Source: Euglena gracilis (lineage: Eukaryota > Euglenida > Euglenophyceae > Euglenales). Taken from it: a stretch of 64,000 bases of DNA. Location of the stretch: positions 54,235,143 to 54,299,142 of the forward strand of contig CP154956.1 of assembly GCA_039621445.1 (NCBI GenBank), given 5' to 3'. A program made the position numbers and the translations under genes. The notes under the pieces were generated by a model. That model was not told where the DNA came from, searched no databases, and saw only the letters and a program-made list of their open reading frames with translations. Positions 11,700 through 24,740 of the stretch are shown one piece after another. Within the stretch, counting starts at the first letter, position 1. Every line of letters starts with the position of its first letter.

Positions 11700-12512
11700 G
11701 AGTTGAGGTCAAACGGAGGTGATTCAGAAACTCAGGATCCAGTCGCTCGCGACTGAAAAAAAATTCCGGGAACCAGGCCGGGATCGTGGTGATAATCCGC
11801 GGGTTTCATTACCTGCCCAGGGGTGGGGGGGTTCCACCCCCTTTTTCCCGGTGGTAAGCTTCGCTCTTACTCTAAAGGGATTAGAGCTCAGCGGCCCCCT
11901 CCTACAGGGGTGCTTGTTGGACAACTTATTTCCCCAAAACATTTCTTTTGTTGTCAGTTTTTCAGTTTATGCCTGTGAGCCCTTCTGTTTCTGGGTTGGG
12001 AGGTCGGAGTGGGGGACCCATTTTGCCCACGGATTTTATAAAAAATAATACTGGGGTCTTTGGGGGTTTCTCTTATTTTTTGATAATTTATGAAAGCTCG
12101 AACAGGGGGGTTGATATCGAAGGCCTTCGGAAAAACTGCGGAAAAATTTGCAGAAAAAATGCGGAAATTGCAGTTTTGGGAATTATTACACTTTTGCTGC
12201 AGGGGACTCAGAAAAATTTCACAAATTTCACAAAAGGCTGAGTGGGGATCCAGAAAGCCGGTGGTGCCATCCCATCCCGCCAAAAATGCTACATCCCCCC
12301 CACCAAATAAGAACCCCCTGCCGATTTTCAGCAAAACCCCTCCAAGAATTGACACCCCAAATAAGACCAACCTCGAGATTTCTGGGGAAACCCCAAAAAA
12401 AAGACCCCACTGAAAATTCCCTAAAAAAATGGGCAATTTATTCATTCATTTTTGGAACTTTTTTTACTTCTCCCTATTTTTCATGTGCTAAAATGCCAAT
12501 TGGCATTTTTTT
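11700..12512. other. Intergenic/intronic, no gene recognised
   Basis: Open frames exist on both strands, but none has a recognisable domain or convincing splice sites. A C-rich stretch lies at 12270-12420. Confidence 0.5.
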
Positions 12513-12768
<256 letters not shown>

Positions 12769-13144
12769 AGCATTTATAAAAAACAAACAAACTCCTAAAC
12801 CCAGGAGGGAGATGGATTTTTGCGACAACAACCAAACCAGCCGCAATCAAACCAGCCAAAATATCCTGGCCAACAAAAATCTGAAACCATTTTTGGGGGG
12901 GGAATTTTTTAGCAATTTTGACGAGATACCTCCCAATCCTGTTTTGGTTTCTGGATCCACCCCCCGCCCAAGCTTGAGATAAGCCTTGGCATGACCCCTG
13001 AGAGCTGGTAAAAAAAAAAGGTAGTCAAAGGCAGGGTCACAGGTGGGGTATGTGCAACCCCATGAATGTGGTCTGAGCATTCCCAGCGCCTTCCGGGGGC
13101 TCACTCTCCTTTGGGGGCCATCCATTGGGGCACCCAGAGCATAC

Positions 13145-13278
13145 CTCAATTGCTGTTGGCTTAGCCGCCTGGACCGTTGTGGTGCTGGTGGTCTCCACGC
13201 CTTTTGGAACGCTTGCCTCTTCGCATGCAGGACATCCTCCTCGATGGTTTTGCCTTTCTTGCACCCCTGTTACGTTTC
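13145..13278 (-). CDS. Exon-like segment, orphan
   Basis: On the minus strand a good acceptor (CTTTTTTCTCAAG) is followed by 134 bases open in one phase and ended by GAG/GTATGC. Its last part reads EEASVPKGVETTSTTTVQAA, like the Ala/Val/Glu/Thr-rich tail exons of the cold-shock gene. It needs one preceding base, while the upstream exons end in phase 0, and it lies beyond the stop-containing exon. It may belong to an alternative or neighbouring transcript. Confidence 0.35.
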
Positions 13279-14257
13279 CTTGAGAAAAAAGCAAAATACC
13301 AAAACGAGGTTTGCAAGGGGTGGATAATTCCCCGAACCACTTGCAGTGTTAAAAATAAACCAATCTGAGTGATGGCAGATGACACCTTTAACCCCGCCAC
13401 TTATAAACCCACCAGGGTTTATGAGATATGGTTTGGTTGGTCAGCTGGGGGGGGGGGGGTTATAAATGGGAGGGGGTTATAAATCAAACAATTGTTGGTG
13501 AAAATCCGACCCCCGAAGTGCAGGGGGGGGGGAGCAACATGAACCCTCAAAAAACGCGACACAAAAAAAAACACAAAACGAAATGCAAAAAAGCAAAAAA
13601 AACAACAACACAAGTTGCATTGCAAAACACTTTCCCCCTCCAATCCTGCCCACCCCTGAGCCCTGGGAACAAAACGCCGGAAAAGACATTCAAAAATGAT
13701 ATCCCAGGGGTTCGTGGGGAACGCAAAACGCTGGGACCCCCTGGGGAAAAGATTCTGGTGGGGGTTCAGCTGGCTGTCACTGGCCTCGGGTAATAATATC
13801 GAGGGGTGCAATTTTCCAGCAAAAAAAAATGCAATAAGAGATCCCCAAAACCATCAAAAAAGACATTTTCAAGGAATTTGACACAATTTTTTGAATGACG
13901 AAGCTGGATCAAACTTTATTTCAGTCGACCTGGGGGCGGGGGTGCTGGCTGGCTGATCGCCATGCACTAACCAGGGCTGCACCAACAAGGGCTCGGTCCT
14001 GGTTTGAGAACTATGGGTGGAAGTTTTGTCTACAAGCAATTCATCAGCAGGCTTCTTTTTAAGGCACCCGGGGGGTCTCCCCACCCACCCGGTCTGGCGT
14101 GGGACCCAACCTGCAAAAAAAAATCGGGCAAAAAAGGCATTTCCCAAAAAATTTTTGGCACTTCATGCTGAAACCAATACCCGGGCCAGACCCAGACCCC
14201 CAGCCCCAGAACCGCCTCGGGGCCTTCTGAGCTAACAGGAAAGCTGTTCATTAACCA

Positions 14258-14359
14258 TCAGATTCCTTCCTGGACAGGGGAACTGGGGACGATGCTTTGG
14301 TGACTTTCTGCAGCTTCAGGTGCTTGGGCCTCAGGAACATTGCCTTGCGGCACTTCTCC
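14258..14359 (-). CDS. Cold-shock-domain gene, terminal exon
   Basis: Acceptor TTTTTTCCTCCCAG precedes GGA. The exon is open in phase 0 for 33 codons (beginning GEVPQGNVPEAQAPEAAE, ending VQEGI) and stops with TGA at 14260-14258. Composition (Glu, Ala, Pro, Val) matches the other tail exons, and phase 0 fits the phase-0 end of 16647-16778. No clear donor is visible before the stop, so I take it as the 3' coding exon. Confidence 0.55.
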   Translation of the reverse strand, partial: GEVPQGNVPEAQAPEAAESHQSIVPSSPVQEGI

Positions 14360-16646
14360 CTGGGAGGAAAAAACTTATTCAACACCCTGATTGCCTGAAG
14401 ATTGCAGGTGTCCAAAAATGATCACCCTGCTCCAAGCCAGCAGTATATTTTACATATCCAAACCAGCTCAAAGCCTCCAGCTCATCCTGTCCTCATCCCC
14501 AAAATGCCCAGTCCCAGCAGTGGATGCAATGTCACTGTGGTGCAGTGCAGCTGACAGCCTGCCGGCAGCTTTTGACACAGTGGTGCCCCAACCCCTTTCA
14601 TCATTTCTTCAATCTGCCATCCCCTCCAACAGCATGCATATGTTCACACCAATCTGCTGTTTCAATGGGCATTGGACACATTGCACCTGAGGCAATTGCG
14701 CAACACATTACTGTTGCACATTTGTCCAATGGGTGACCGCTGTGCAATGGCGCACTGGACATAATCATTGCTTTCTGTTACCGTAACTTCTGTTTCCGTA
14801 AACTAAAAGCGAAAAGTCACTGCGCAATTGCGCAAATTAGTTTCAAAACGAACAAAATATTTTATCCCCTGTGTCCCCCCCGAATGAGATTTCGCTGTCT
14901 ACCATCCTGACACAAAAAAAAGAGTCTTTACAATCCTTTTGTCAGGCACACATTCCACGAGGATTAAATCGTTTTTTTCCAGTTGCTTATAAACGCCTCT
15001 GATCAACCACCTCTCCGAAATGGAGCTTTGCGTGTTTAAGACTGTTCATTCGGTTGTTTTTCTGGCCGGTGCCATGCACTCTTGATCACCACAAATTAGA
15101 ACGTTCCAGCACGTGACAAAAAGATCTCCAATGCCTCCAACCACTGTATCCACCACAGCAACTGCATCTACTCCATCCACTTTTATCCATTTTTTTTTCC
15201 ATTTGCCTACTGTTGGCCACTTTTGGTCATTTGCCCAATTTCACCCACTTTTGGACGCTTTTGGCATGTGGCCGCTGCTGCTGAATGTGTATTGGAGTGG
15301 AGGTGGGTGCCGGAGTGGATGGTGTTATTGTGTTGATGGAGGTATTGGAGTGGATGCAGTGGAAGCAGTGAATGGTGAAAGTGGCTGATTTTTAAGTGGC
15401 CTTGGCCAAAAGCAGTCACAAGTAACCAAAAAGCAATTTGAAGCAATCAAAAAGCCAACATCCACTCCATTATCTGCAACCCCTCCAGCATCTGCACCAT
15501 CCACTCCAATATCCGCATCTACAATGCACTCCAATACCTCCATCCACAACACACAATATACACACTCCTGTATCACTATCCACTTGTCCACTCCATCCAC
15601 TCCTGTGCTTGCATTCACTTCAATATCTATATCACCCCTGTCCACTCCAGTCCTTCCAACAATTCCAACACCTCCATCCACTCGAGTGTCTATGGTTGAA
15701 AAAATAACAAAATGACCTAGAATGGCTTTTATTTTTTATTAAAAAAAGAATTTGCTCGGATCTGTCACAGTTGTGCTCCTACTTGCTCAAAATTCTGGGA
15801 GCGTTGGCGAAGAAATCAAAATTTTGTTCATGCACGCACTTACGCACACCAAAAAAAAATGCGAGGTGTCAAAATTGGCTGGTTCACCAGCGAAAGGACC
15901 CAAACCCAACCCGGGGGGGGGGAGGGGGTGCCTGTTATGGGCAGGCACACCATTATAATGAAAACCTTCGGGCCCCAGTGCCTTTGGTGCACTGTGGGGT
16001 TGCCCGTGGGGTTGAAAATCCCCCCATGCCTGTCCATAACACCTCAGGAGGGGGGACCTTTCCGAAAAAGCCTGCCTGGGGCTTGGAATGGGTCGGGGAA
16101 AAAAAATCGAAAATGCAAAAAATGCCAGCAGTTTTACCCCCCCCAAAAAAACAATCACTGTCGCATTCTGGGTGGCTTATTTCAACCCATTTTTTTCCCA
16201 CCCTATTTGGCCATTTTTTGGCATCCCCAATGCAACGAAACCACCCTCCCCACAATGCAACGAAACCACCCTCCCCATTGAAATCGCTCAACAATGCATT
16301 CAGAAACCATTCAGATTCCAACTCTGGATGCTGAAATCCACGAACTAAACAGCCAGTGCCCACTGAAATGACACACACATCAATTAAACAATGATAAAAA
16401 ATCTCCCAAATACGCATGGATGAGGGAAATGCTGGTGCTTGTTCTGCCAAAATATCATGTGAATAGAATCAAAGCTGCCACTTCCCTGAAACAAATCTCA
16501 TTGATGACACAACTTTGCTAAATCATTTGGGGTTGCAGATATCAACAACGTATCTAACACATAAATTTCTTTGTCATTTCCCAATTTGCAAAATGGAGGG
16601 GTTTCAAATTCTGAGTGGGACTGCCAGTTGAGCTCAACAGTCAGAC
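14360..16646. other. Inferred intron, repeats only
   Basis: Contains short tandem CTCCATCCACT / TGGAGTGGATG units at about 15100-15700, in both orientations, and otherwise unrecognised sequence. No gene seen apart from the flanking exons. Confidence 0.4.
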
Positions 16647-16778
16647 CTGCTCCACAACAATCCCTTCTGCTGTGACAGGTTCCTGCTTTGCCTCAGCGAC
16701 GGCGGTGTCCTCGGTGGGAACTTCCTTATTTGTTTCACCCTCCTTTGTTGGAGTCACAGCCACAGGTTCAGCAGCAAC
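16647..16778 (-). CDS. Cold-shock-domain gene, tail exon
   Basis: Acceptor TTTTCCCCCCAG, then 132 bases (44 codons, phase 0 at both ends) and donor CAG/GTCTGA. It reads VAAEPVAVTPTKEGETNK and onward to TAEGIVVEQ: acidic, Thr/Val/Ala/Pro-rich, predicted disordered. There is no stop in this frame and splice phases agree with the exons on either side. No transcript evidence is available. Confidence 0.6.
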
Positions 16779-17462
16779 CTGGGGGGAAAATTCTGTGAGG
16801 GATTCTGAGGAGTTGGTTCAAAAACCTTAAATATATGTTCATTTTTTATGCATTTTGGGGGGGGGAGTCTCATAAGAAAATCAAACAAGCTTTTCATAAT
16901 TTTTTTTATTGGGAACATTCTTCTATTTGAATATGAATTCAAAAAAAAATGCAAAAATGACAGGTAACTGATGTAAAATTTGGACACAAAGAACAACTGG
17001 CTGGATTATCTGAATCGTTTCCCAGCAAAAAATTAAAAAAAATCACCCCCAAAAAACGAATTTAAAATTGTTTTTAAATAAAAATCTTGCAGATCCCTGC
17101 TGGACCCTTGTGGGAGGAGGGGGGATATTGGGGGAGGGAGAACTGGCTGCGCCAGCTGATGTTTGAAACCAACAGCAAAGAAACCAAACTCCAGAAGGGT
17201 GGGGATGTTTCAGCCAAAAAAAAAACTGCTGAAAATGCTTAAAACCCCTTAAAAAACGTTCTTGTTTCACCTCATTTCAAATTTTTTGTTCAAAAATTCG
17301 GCTGGTCTGAGATACACTCGACCCCCGACTACCTTGCTGACTTGGAAAAATGTGTTGGCGGACTCCTCCCCCCGTAAAAACATCTGCGTCAGCGGCATGT
17401 TGTTGGAACATGGTCATTTCTTTGGGAGAATTTCATCATTGCCTTGGGCAGCGAAATTGGGC

Positions 17463-18600
<1,138 letters not shown>

Positions 18601-19263
18601 TTAAGCAAAAAAAAAAAAAATCCCGTCCCGATACACTTCAACCAAAAAATAAGGAAAAGGGGATTTTGGCCGGGGAAAATTTTTTTGAAAATTTTTTTGA
18701 AAAATGAACCCAAAATACATGGTTTTTTGATGGAAAATCACATTTTTTTCCAAAAAAAATCTCAAATTTTTAGGGTTGAAAATTGTTAGCTTTTAGGAGG
18801 GGGGTCAAAAAATGCAGGTCAGAAAAATGGGACCAAATTTGGAACATTCAAATTTTACTGACATTTTGGAAATTTTTTGGATTTTGAGTGGCATTTTTTT
18901 GCTTCCAAAATCTCTCAAAATCAAAATTTGAGAAATGTTGAAATTTTAGAAGGTGTGAAAAAAATGGGGTTTGGGGGGGGGGTTGGGGTAACATTTTGGG
19001 CAGCATTTTCACAAATTTCAGGAAAACGGGGGATTGGGGCCGAAAAAATTTGGAAATTTTTTCAAAAAAATGAACCCAAAATACCGGGTGGGAAAAAACT
19101 GGGGCTAGATAAAATTAAAACCGACAAAATTGGAAGCCAAACAAATTTTCATTGCGAAATGGCCATTGTTTGAGGAAAAAGTTCTAAAATCATTTTTTTG
19201 GTCATCAAAAAAAAACACATGATTTTTTTTAAAAAAGCTGAATTTTTTTTTAAAAAAGCAGGG
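18601..19263. other. A/T-homopolymer-rich spacer
   Basis: Many runs of A, T and G; no gene or repeat family recognised. Confidence 0.5.
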
Positions 19264-20455
19264 TTTTTTTTTAAAAACCGTTAACCGTTCACGGGCTTCC
19301 CCACGTGAGGAAACGGGGTGCGTTCACGGGTGCGTACTACGGCACCCGTGAACGGACCCCGTTTTCACATATGCGCACCCGTGGTCGGTTCACGGGTGCA
19401 CAGACGGCAGCCGTGGACGGAGTTTTACATAAAAAAAAAAGGAAAAACATTTACGCAGTAGGGAAGCGGATGTGAAACAAATGGTGATCGACGTGATTGA
19501 GGTCTCTGGGCAAGTTTTTCATTGTGCCCACGACGATGCTGTACGATTTTCGCCCGTCCATAATTTGCGGCTTGAAACTTTCGACCACCAACCGACGAAG
19601 AACCTCCCCTCGGTATCCGGTGGTGTACCCCAATAAAAGGACATTCCTCCTTTGGACCAAAAATGGTGTGTTCCCTTCGGCAGCCTTCAAAACTGTGAGC
19701 AACTCGTCCGCCTGCAAAACTGTGTTTGTCAACCCACCCTTGGCCTCCATTGCTTTTTTGGCCCTTTCGTGCGTGACGAGTGGCTTCATCAACGCATTGA
19801 ACTGCGGGAACTGGGACACAGACGATGGTACAATGATGGCATAAACGGGAGCCAATCCTGCTGCGTCTTGAAAAGTTCACGAGCATCAACGCACCATCTG
19901 GCCCATCCCACCAAAACTTCGTCCAAAGAGCCAAAAACAACGCCATGCCGGTTGCAAACATCTATATACTCCAAAAAACACTTTACTGCGGCATGGTTCT
20001 TGGGGCCCAGGTCACAATTTTGACCACCGGTGGGGAGACTGCCTAAAAGGGCATCCACTGCAGCAGCTCCTAGGGAGCCGGCACCACGTAAAACAGCCAA
20101 AAATTCATCTACGTTGGGGGGGCGGGGCATCTGTGCTTCCATCATGTTGGCAAAACGCTTCATCGGACTGTGGGGAAAAGCAGAGGACAGACAGAAACAC
20201 AAATGTAAAAAACCCAAAAAATTCAAATTCCGATCACGGGTAACACCTTGCGCAACCGTGGTCGGTTCACGGGTGCACGCACGGCAGCCGTGGACGGAAT
20301 TTCCGTTCACGGGTGCGCACTACGGCACCCGTGAACGGCCAAAATTCACCCGTGAACGCCAAAAACGCGATTTTTGACCCCCTAGGCATCTCGTTAGGAA
20401 GCGCTTGCCTACTGCGAGAAAGCCATGGAACTTTGTTAACGGTTTTAAAAAAAAA
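19264..20455. mobile_element. Tyrosine-recombinase element with nested repeats
   Basis: The outer ends are inverted: T9-A5-CCGTTAAC at 19264-19285 and GTTAACGG-T4-A9 at 20435-20455. Inside, a palindromic repeat (CGTTCACGGGTGC..GGCACCCGTGAACG) is at 19321-19355 and 20304-20338, and a second direct repeat (CCGTGGTCGGTTCACGGGTG..) at 19379-19421 and 20256-20298. The order is A-B-gene-B-A. The interior is a broken recombinase gene. DIRS and Crypton elements use tyrosine recombinases; I cannot assign this one. Confidence 0.55.
19451..20163 (-). pseudogene. Tyrosine recombinase-like gene, frameshifted
   Basis: The ATG at 20163-20161 follows an acceptor-like CTTTTCCCCACAG by 4 nt. The first part (MKRFANMMEAQMPRPPNVDE, then an Ala/Leu-rich helical region, to about 19870) resembles an N-terminal core-binding domain. 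A one-base shift near 19860 moves to the second frame, which reads LAPVYAIIVPSS and contains LLLGYTTGYRGEVLRRLV. This matches the box around the first catalytic Arg of tyrosine recombinases (G-x-R-x2-E-x3-L). The frame stops at 19451 before any H-x-x-R box or catalytic Tyr, so the gene is truncated as well as shifted. Family assignment rests on one motif and context. Confidence 0.45.
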
Positions 20456-20549
20456 GCGGGGTCCGATCACGATTCCCGGTGGAGAAACGGGGGGCGCCTA
20501 CGGCGCCCCCCGTTTCTCCACCGGGAATCGTGATCGGACCCCGCTTTTT
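20451..20549. repeat. Perfect 48-bp-arm palindrome
   Basis: Arms 20451-20498 and 20502-20549 are exact reverse complements around TAC. The tip is GGGGGGCGCC/GGCGCCCCCC. It abuts the right end of the recombinase element. Confidence 0.95.
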
Positions 20550-20592
20550 CTTATAAAAAAAGCATCTTTCAAAAAATGGCAGTCGATCTTGG

Positions 20593-20715
20593 CAAACACC
20601 TATGGTCAAGCCCCAAAAATTCCCCCATTTTAGGCCATTTTAGGCCGTTTTAGGCCGTTTCAGGCCATTTTAGGCCATTTTAGGCATTTTAGGCCATTTT
20701 AGCTATAGGTGCCTG
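20593..20715. mobile_element. Degenerate short TIR element
   Basis: CAAACACCTATGG at one end and CTATAGGTGCCTG at the other, with CATTTTAGGC repeats between. It resembles the ends of the 8-bp-TSD family, but the flanking 8-mers do not match. Confidence 0.5.
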
Positions 20716-20869
20716 TATATGGGTCCCAAAATGGGTCAAAAAAACACCCGGCGCCGAAGGCGCCAGAAAAAATTTTTCGGGTCCAAAACTGCCCTGGGGG
20801 GGGGGGCGGTCCTTAAGGGGCGGTCCTTAACTAAAAAAAAAAAAAAATCCCGTCCCTTATGGACCGCCC

Positions 20870-21015
20870 TGTTTGTGCTTTCGGATTTTTTTTTGGAACA
20901 GCGAATGCTATTTTTTTTATCCATATCCTGACTCAATTTCATCGATTTCTCCAACGTTTCTAATGATTTCTCTTTCGTCATTTTCTTTGGCTCATTGCAG
21001 TGCAAAGGGGGCTTA
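20870..21015. repeat. Inverted fragment of the duplicated segment
   Basis: Reverse complement of about 3637-3770 of copy A; the stretch around TGCAATGAGCCAAAGAAAATG is recognisable. It lies just after the GC palindrome and a degenerate TIR element. Confidence 0.7.
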
Positions 21016-21292
21016 TTATTATTTGGGCTGTCAAAATTGGACCTCAAAGCTGGGGGGCAGGGGTGCATGGCACATTGGACATGGCAAAAAGTTGTGTTTT
21101 TCAACAAAATTCCACATATTTCTTCGTTTTTTTGATTTATTGCATATTTTGGTGACTATTTTTATTTTGTATTTATTATATTGGGGGTTCTTTCACATTT
21201 TCGACTATTTTCTTTCCTTTACGGGATGATTCAGGGGGAAAAAACCTCCATATTTTCTTCTTTTTATTTGCTCACAAGACCGGGGGGGGGAT

Positions 21293-21493
21293 ATGCAACT
21301 TGGCCTTTCAAATTATGCAAGTCAAAAAAATGCAAAAAAAGCAAAAAAAAAAAGCAACTTGCATGAAACCCTTGAGAAAAGGCTGGAATATAACAGAGTT
21401 TTGCTGCCTAAAATCCGTAAACATATGACAATGCCGGTGTACCTGTCAATGATTCGCAAAGAAGACCTCCTGGAAGACAAAGGCAAGCACTGA
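21293..21493 (+). CDS. Unrecognised ORF
   Basis: The last 45 codons (ETLEKRLEYNRVLLPKIRKH, then MTMPVYLSMIRKEDLLEDKG) have protein-like composition. The upstream part is from A-rich repeat. No family recognised; possibly a retroposed gene fragment. Confidence 0.25.
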   Translation: MQLGLSNYASQKNAKKAKKKSNLHETLEKRLEYNRVLLPKIRKHMTMPVYLSMIRKEDLLEDKGKH

Positions 21494-21533
21494 AACTTTG
21501 AAAATCAACATGAATGGCACCTGCACGTTCAGT

Positions 21534-21776
21534 CTAAGCAAATCGTCCCTCCAGGTCACCATTGAACATCAATAAAGCAGCAGCACGTTGCGTTTCATTG
21601 CACAACGTGGAACGCAACTTGGTATCAACACACCCAGCAAGACTGAACAAACGTGGCGGCACACCCTTCTGTTTTCTATAACACAACATTTGGATTCCAC
21701 ACATGAAGAAATGTGTGCTTTCAACGTCAGCAGAGGTGGTGGGAATGGTCAGCAAAAACTTGGGCGAGGGCATCAC
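21534..21776 (-). pseudogene. hAT transposase C-terminal fragment
   Basis: The minus-strand frame contains IPTTSADVES, then a non-homologous stretch of about 21 codons, then RLFSLAGCVDTKLRSTL and AAALLMFNGDLEGRF before the stop. The parts on either side match the hAT dimerisation domain (P-x-S-x2-x-E-R-x-F-S-x-A-G, then R-x2-L and LLxxN). The intervening ~63 bases look like an insertion or unspliced segment. No catalytic domain is visible upstream, so this is a remnant. Confidence 0.65.
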
Positions 21777-22457
21777 CGTGCTTCGCCCTTTAATAGGGTG
21801 AAAGTATCAAAGACCCCAGGCAGCTGCAGAGGGACCAGGGACAAAACATAACATGGTGACCAACCACAAAATTTTTCCAGGGCAAAATATTTTATGCAAA
21901 AAAATGCAAAAAAAAATGCAAAAAATGCAAATTTCGGGAAAACCTGATTATGCAAAAAAATGCAAATTATGCAAGTTGCATAATCCCCCCCTCCCTGACG
22001 AGACCCCAGAATGTTTTTCCCCTCTCACGATGTTGAAGACCATCCAGAAGCTGCGAAAACCAGGCCTTTTGTTTTGTAAGGCCTCACCAAAAACAGAGAT
22101 TTTTGACTCTGGATGGGCGATCAGCTTTTGGGGTAGGCAGTCTCATGGCATACGTCCTGGCCAAAGATGCAGGGATTATAAAATGGTTATTTTAAAGAGA
22201 AATTGGTTTGGGTCTGACCCAGCCAACCCTTGTGGGCTGGTACCCTGCTTTAAAAAAAACGAACGAAATCTGCAGGCACAAGGAATTTGTTTTGAACTAG
22301 AATCCTCAGACAACCCGAGCGCATTACACTTTTGGACTTATCTTGCGTAATTAGTTGCTGTTTCATGACACATAGGTGCATGCCATTGGGCAAGTCCTGC
22401 CAGTGTGCAGGTTTGCACGGCACTTTTTTGGTGGCCAGGTTTTTTCATTAATTTTAT

Positions 22458-22499
22458 TTGTTGTTGAGGCTGTTGCTGCTGCTGCTGGTGCTGCTGCCG

Positions 22500-22582
<83 letters not shown>

Positions 22583-22613
22583 GCTGCTGCTGCTGCTGTT
22601 GTTGTTGTCGTTG
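22458..22613 (+). repeat. (GTT)n/(GCT)n microsatellite
   Basis: GCT-rich ends with a GTT core. The poly-Gln minus frame starts no recognisable protein. Confidence 0.95.
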
Positions 22614-23027
22614 GGTACAACTGTCCATCAAAATTTGAACTTTGAGCTTTCCAGCGAATGAAGCAACTTCGAAATGAACAGTTATGGTGAACAATTATGG
22701 CTCTGATGCTGTGTTGAAACTCAAAAAGATAATGTTCGCAAAAATCTCACAAGGTCACCAAAATTGTGTCTGGAAGCAAGAAAATAGAGCTTTTTTTTGC
22801 GGCAACCCCTCTGAGATTTTCAGTTGGGACCTACAACACACCAAAAAATGCCTGACCCCCCCCCCGTCCACCCTGACCAGGGGATGGTCACACGACAAGG
22901 TGCCAAAAACAACCCGTTTTCAAAACCAACGACAATCCCCGACTGGGGTATGATTGGTACATAGGGGTGGTCGGTGGACAAAAGTGGGGGGGTACTATTA
23001 TATATAAATAAAAGGATGAAATCATAC

Positions 23028-23084
23028 TTCTGGTTCTGGTTCTGCCTCTTTTGGTTGGGCCACAACCTCAGGTGCCGCAGGAAT
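23028..23084 (-). CDS. Cold-shock-domain gene, 57-bp exon (copy in mosaic segment)
   Basis: Acceptor CACTCCACAG, 19 codons in phase 0 (IPAAPEVVAQPKEAEPEPE), donor GAA/GTATGA. Identical to 32400-32456 and 5141-5197. Phase 0 at both ends lets it be inserted or skipped without changing frame. Confidence 0.55.
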
Positions 23085-23399
23085 CTGTGGAGTGGAATGA
23101 GGAGACACTGACGATGCCTGACAAACGAAAACGCCTGGTACGTGGGGAAGCCTTTAGGTCGAAGATTTTGACCTGCCCATTCTACAAAAAAAATGCTATT
23201 TTGGAAAATTTGGGGGTTCTTTGTCAAAAATTTTAAATTGCCAGAGTAAGATGCTGAAGAAAATTGACAATTGTGGGGAGACATGGGGTCCGAGCCTGCA
23301 GACCTCCCTCAACGGCGGCGGGGGGGGACACCTCCACCAAAACCATGGCTGCCCTAATTATAATTCGCAATCTTGGATGGTGTCCATTGCGGTGCGAGG

Positions 23400-23840
23400 A
23401 AGGGTTCAACCAGGGGATTGCTTAGAACCCCCCCCCCCCCCCCGGGGGGTCCAGCCTCCAGGGGGCAAAAAGGTGTTTGGCGGGAAAGGGGCGCGGGGCG
23501 GGCCCCGGGGGGGGGGGGGGGTCCGGGGCTGGAGGGGGCTGGGCTGGGCTGGGGCGATTAGAAAAACAACAAATTTTTTAAAACATTTTTGCCTACTCGA
23601 TGCTAGAACCAGGCTGGAAAATGCAGGGATGGGTGTGCTGGGAACCCGGGTTGGCTGCCCAGGTTGGGGCCGGCTGGCCCGCCCTCGGGCGGGCTGGGCC
23701 CCAACTTTATTCCCTTCGCCCCCCGGGGGGGGGGGGGTCTCCCAGCCTGAATTTGGGCTGATGGCTAAATTTGAGCTGCTGGCTGGCTAGACCCCCCTCC
23801 GGCTCCGGGTGGTAGGGTACCCTCCGGCTTAAGAAATCCC
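23400..23840. repeat. GC-rich insertion block
   Basis: Long C and G runs with GGCTGGGC/GGGCTGG units, inside the mosaic copy. A related sequence is at 42655-43130. Confidence 0.6.
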
Positions 23841-23929
23841 CTGGGTTCGACACAAAGCCAGATGGAGGGCACAAACCCCCTGAACAGCCGGAAGTGTGGT
23901 CCAGAAGGTTCTTTTGAAACCCCCCCCCC

Positions 23930-24740
23930 CTAGTGCAAGACCCCCCCCCACTGTTCGATATAAGGACAGGTGGGGGGGTCCGGACCAGGGTTCGATATAA
24001 GGAGAGGAGGGGGGGGGGTAGTCCGGACCCCCCCCCCTCGGCGGCCAGGAGGGGGGGGGGGGGCGGGGGGGGGACACCCCCCCACCTAAACAGTGGCACC
24101 TCAGGGTGACCGAAAAATTTTGACCCCCCAAAACGACCAAAAGTGCCATTTTGGGCACTTTTTGGGCAAAAATTGGCCAAAAATGCAAAAAAAAATTGGC
24201 GCGAAGCACCGGAGGAAAAATTTGACCCTTTTTGGGGGGGGGTCCCGGGTACCCCCCGAGGGTCGGTCCGGACCCCCCTTGCAGGTGAGGGGGGGGGGTC
24301 CGGACCCCCCCTGCGGGCCAGGAGGGGGGGGGGGTGGGGGGGGGACACCCCCCCACCTAAACCATGTACGCCCTCCTTATATCGAACCCTGGTCCGGACC
24401 CCCCCCCCTGCGGGCCAGGAGGGGGAGGGACACCCCCCCCCCCTAAACAGTGGCGCGGTCTGGGTGACCGAAAAATTTTGACCCCCCAAAACACCCAAAA
24501 GTGCCATTTTGGGCACTATTTGGGAAAAAAATGTGACAAAAATGCAAAAAAAATTCGGCGCAAAGCGCCGGAGGAAAAAATTGACCCTTTTGGGGGGGGG
24601 GGTCCCGGATATCCCCCCCAGGGTCGGTCCGGACCCCCCTGGCAGGTGGGGGGGGTGGTCCGGACCCCCCCTGCGGGCCAGGAGGGGGGGGGGGCACCCC
24701 CCACCTAAACCATGTACGCCCTCCTTATATCAAACCCTGC
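23930..24740. repeat. Tandem ~360-bp repeat with C/G runs
   Basis: The segment with CAAAAGTGCCATTTTGGGCAC occurs at 24137 and 24497. Each copy is flanked by TTCGATATAAGG-like and GGTCCGGACCCCCC blocks. Frames reading PPPP/GGGG are artefacts. Confidence 0.8.

Noticed and set aside
22338-22694. Poly-Gln protein on the minus strand
   Set aside because: GTT/GCT microsatellite inside a duplicated non-coding segment. The flanks are repeat-derived and the tract length varies between copies.
23707-24516. Pro/Gly-rich open frames of up to 269 codons
   Set aside because: They come from C and G runs in a ~360-bp tandem repeat, are open in several frames at once and have no domain.
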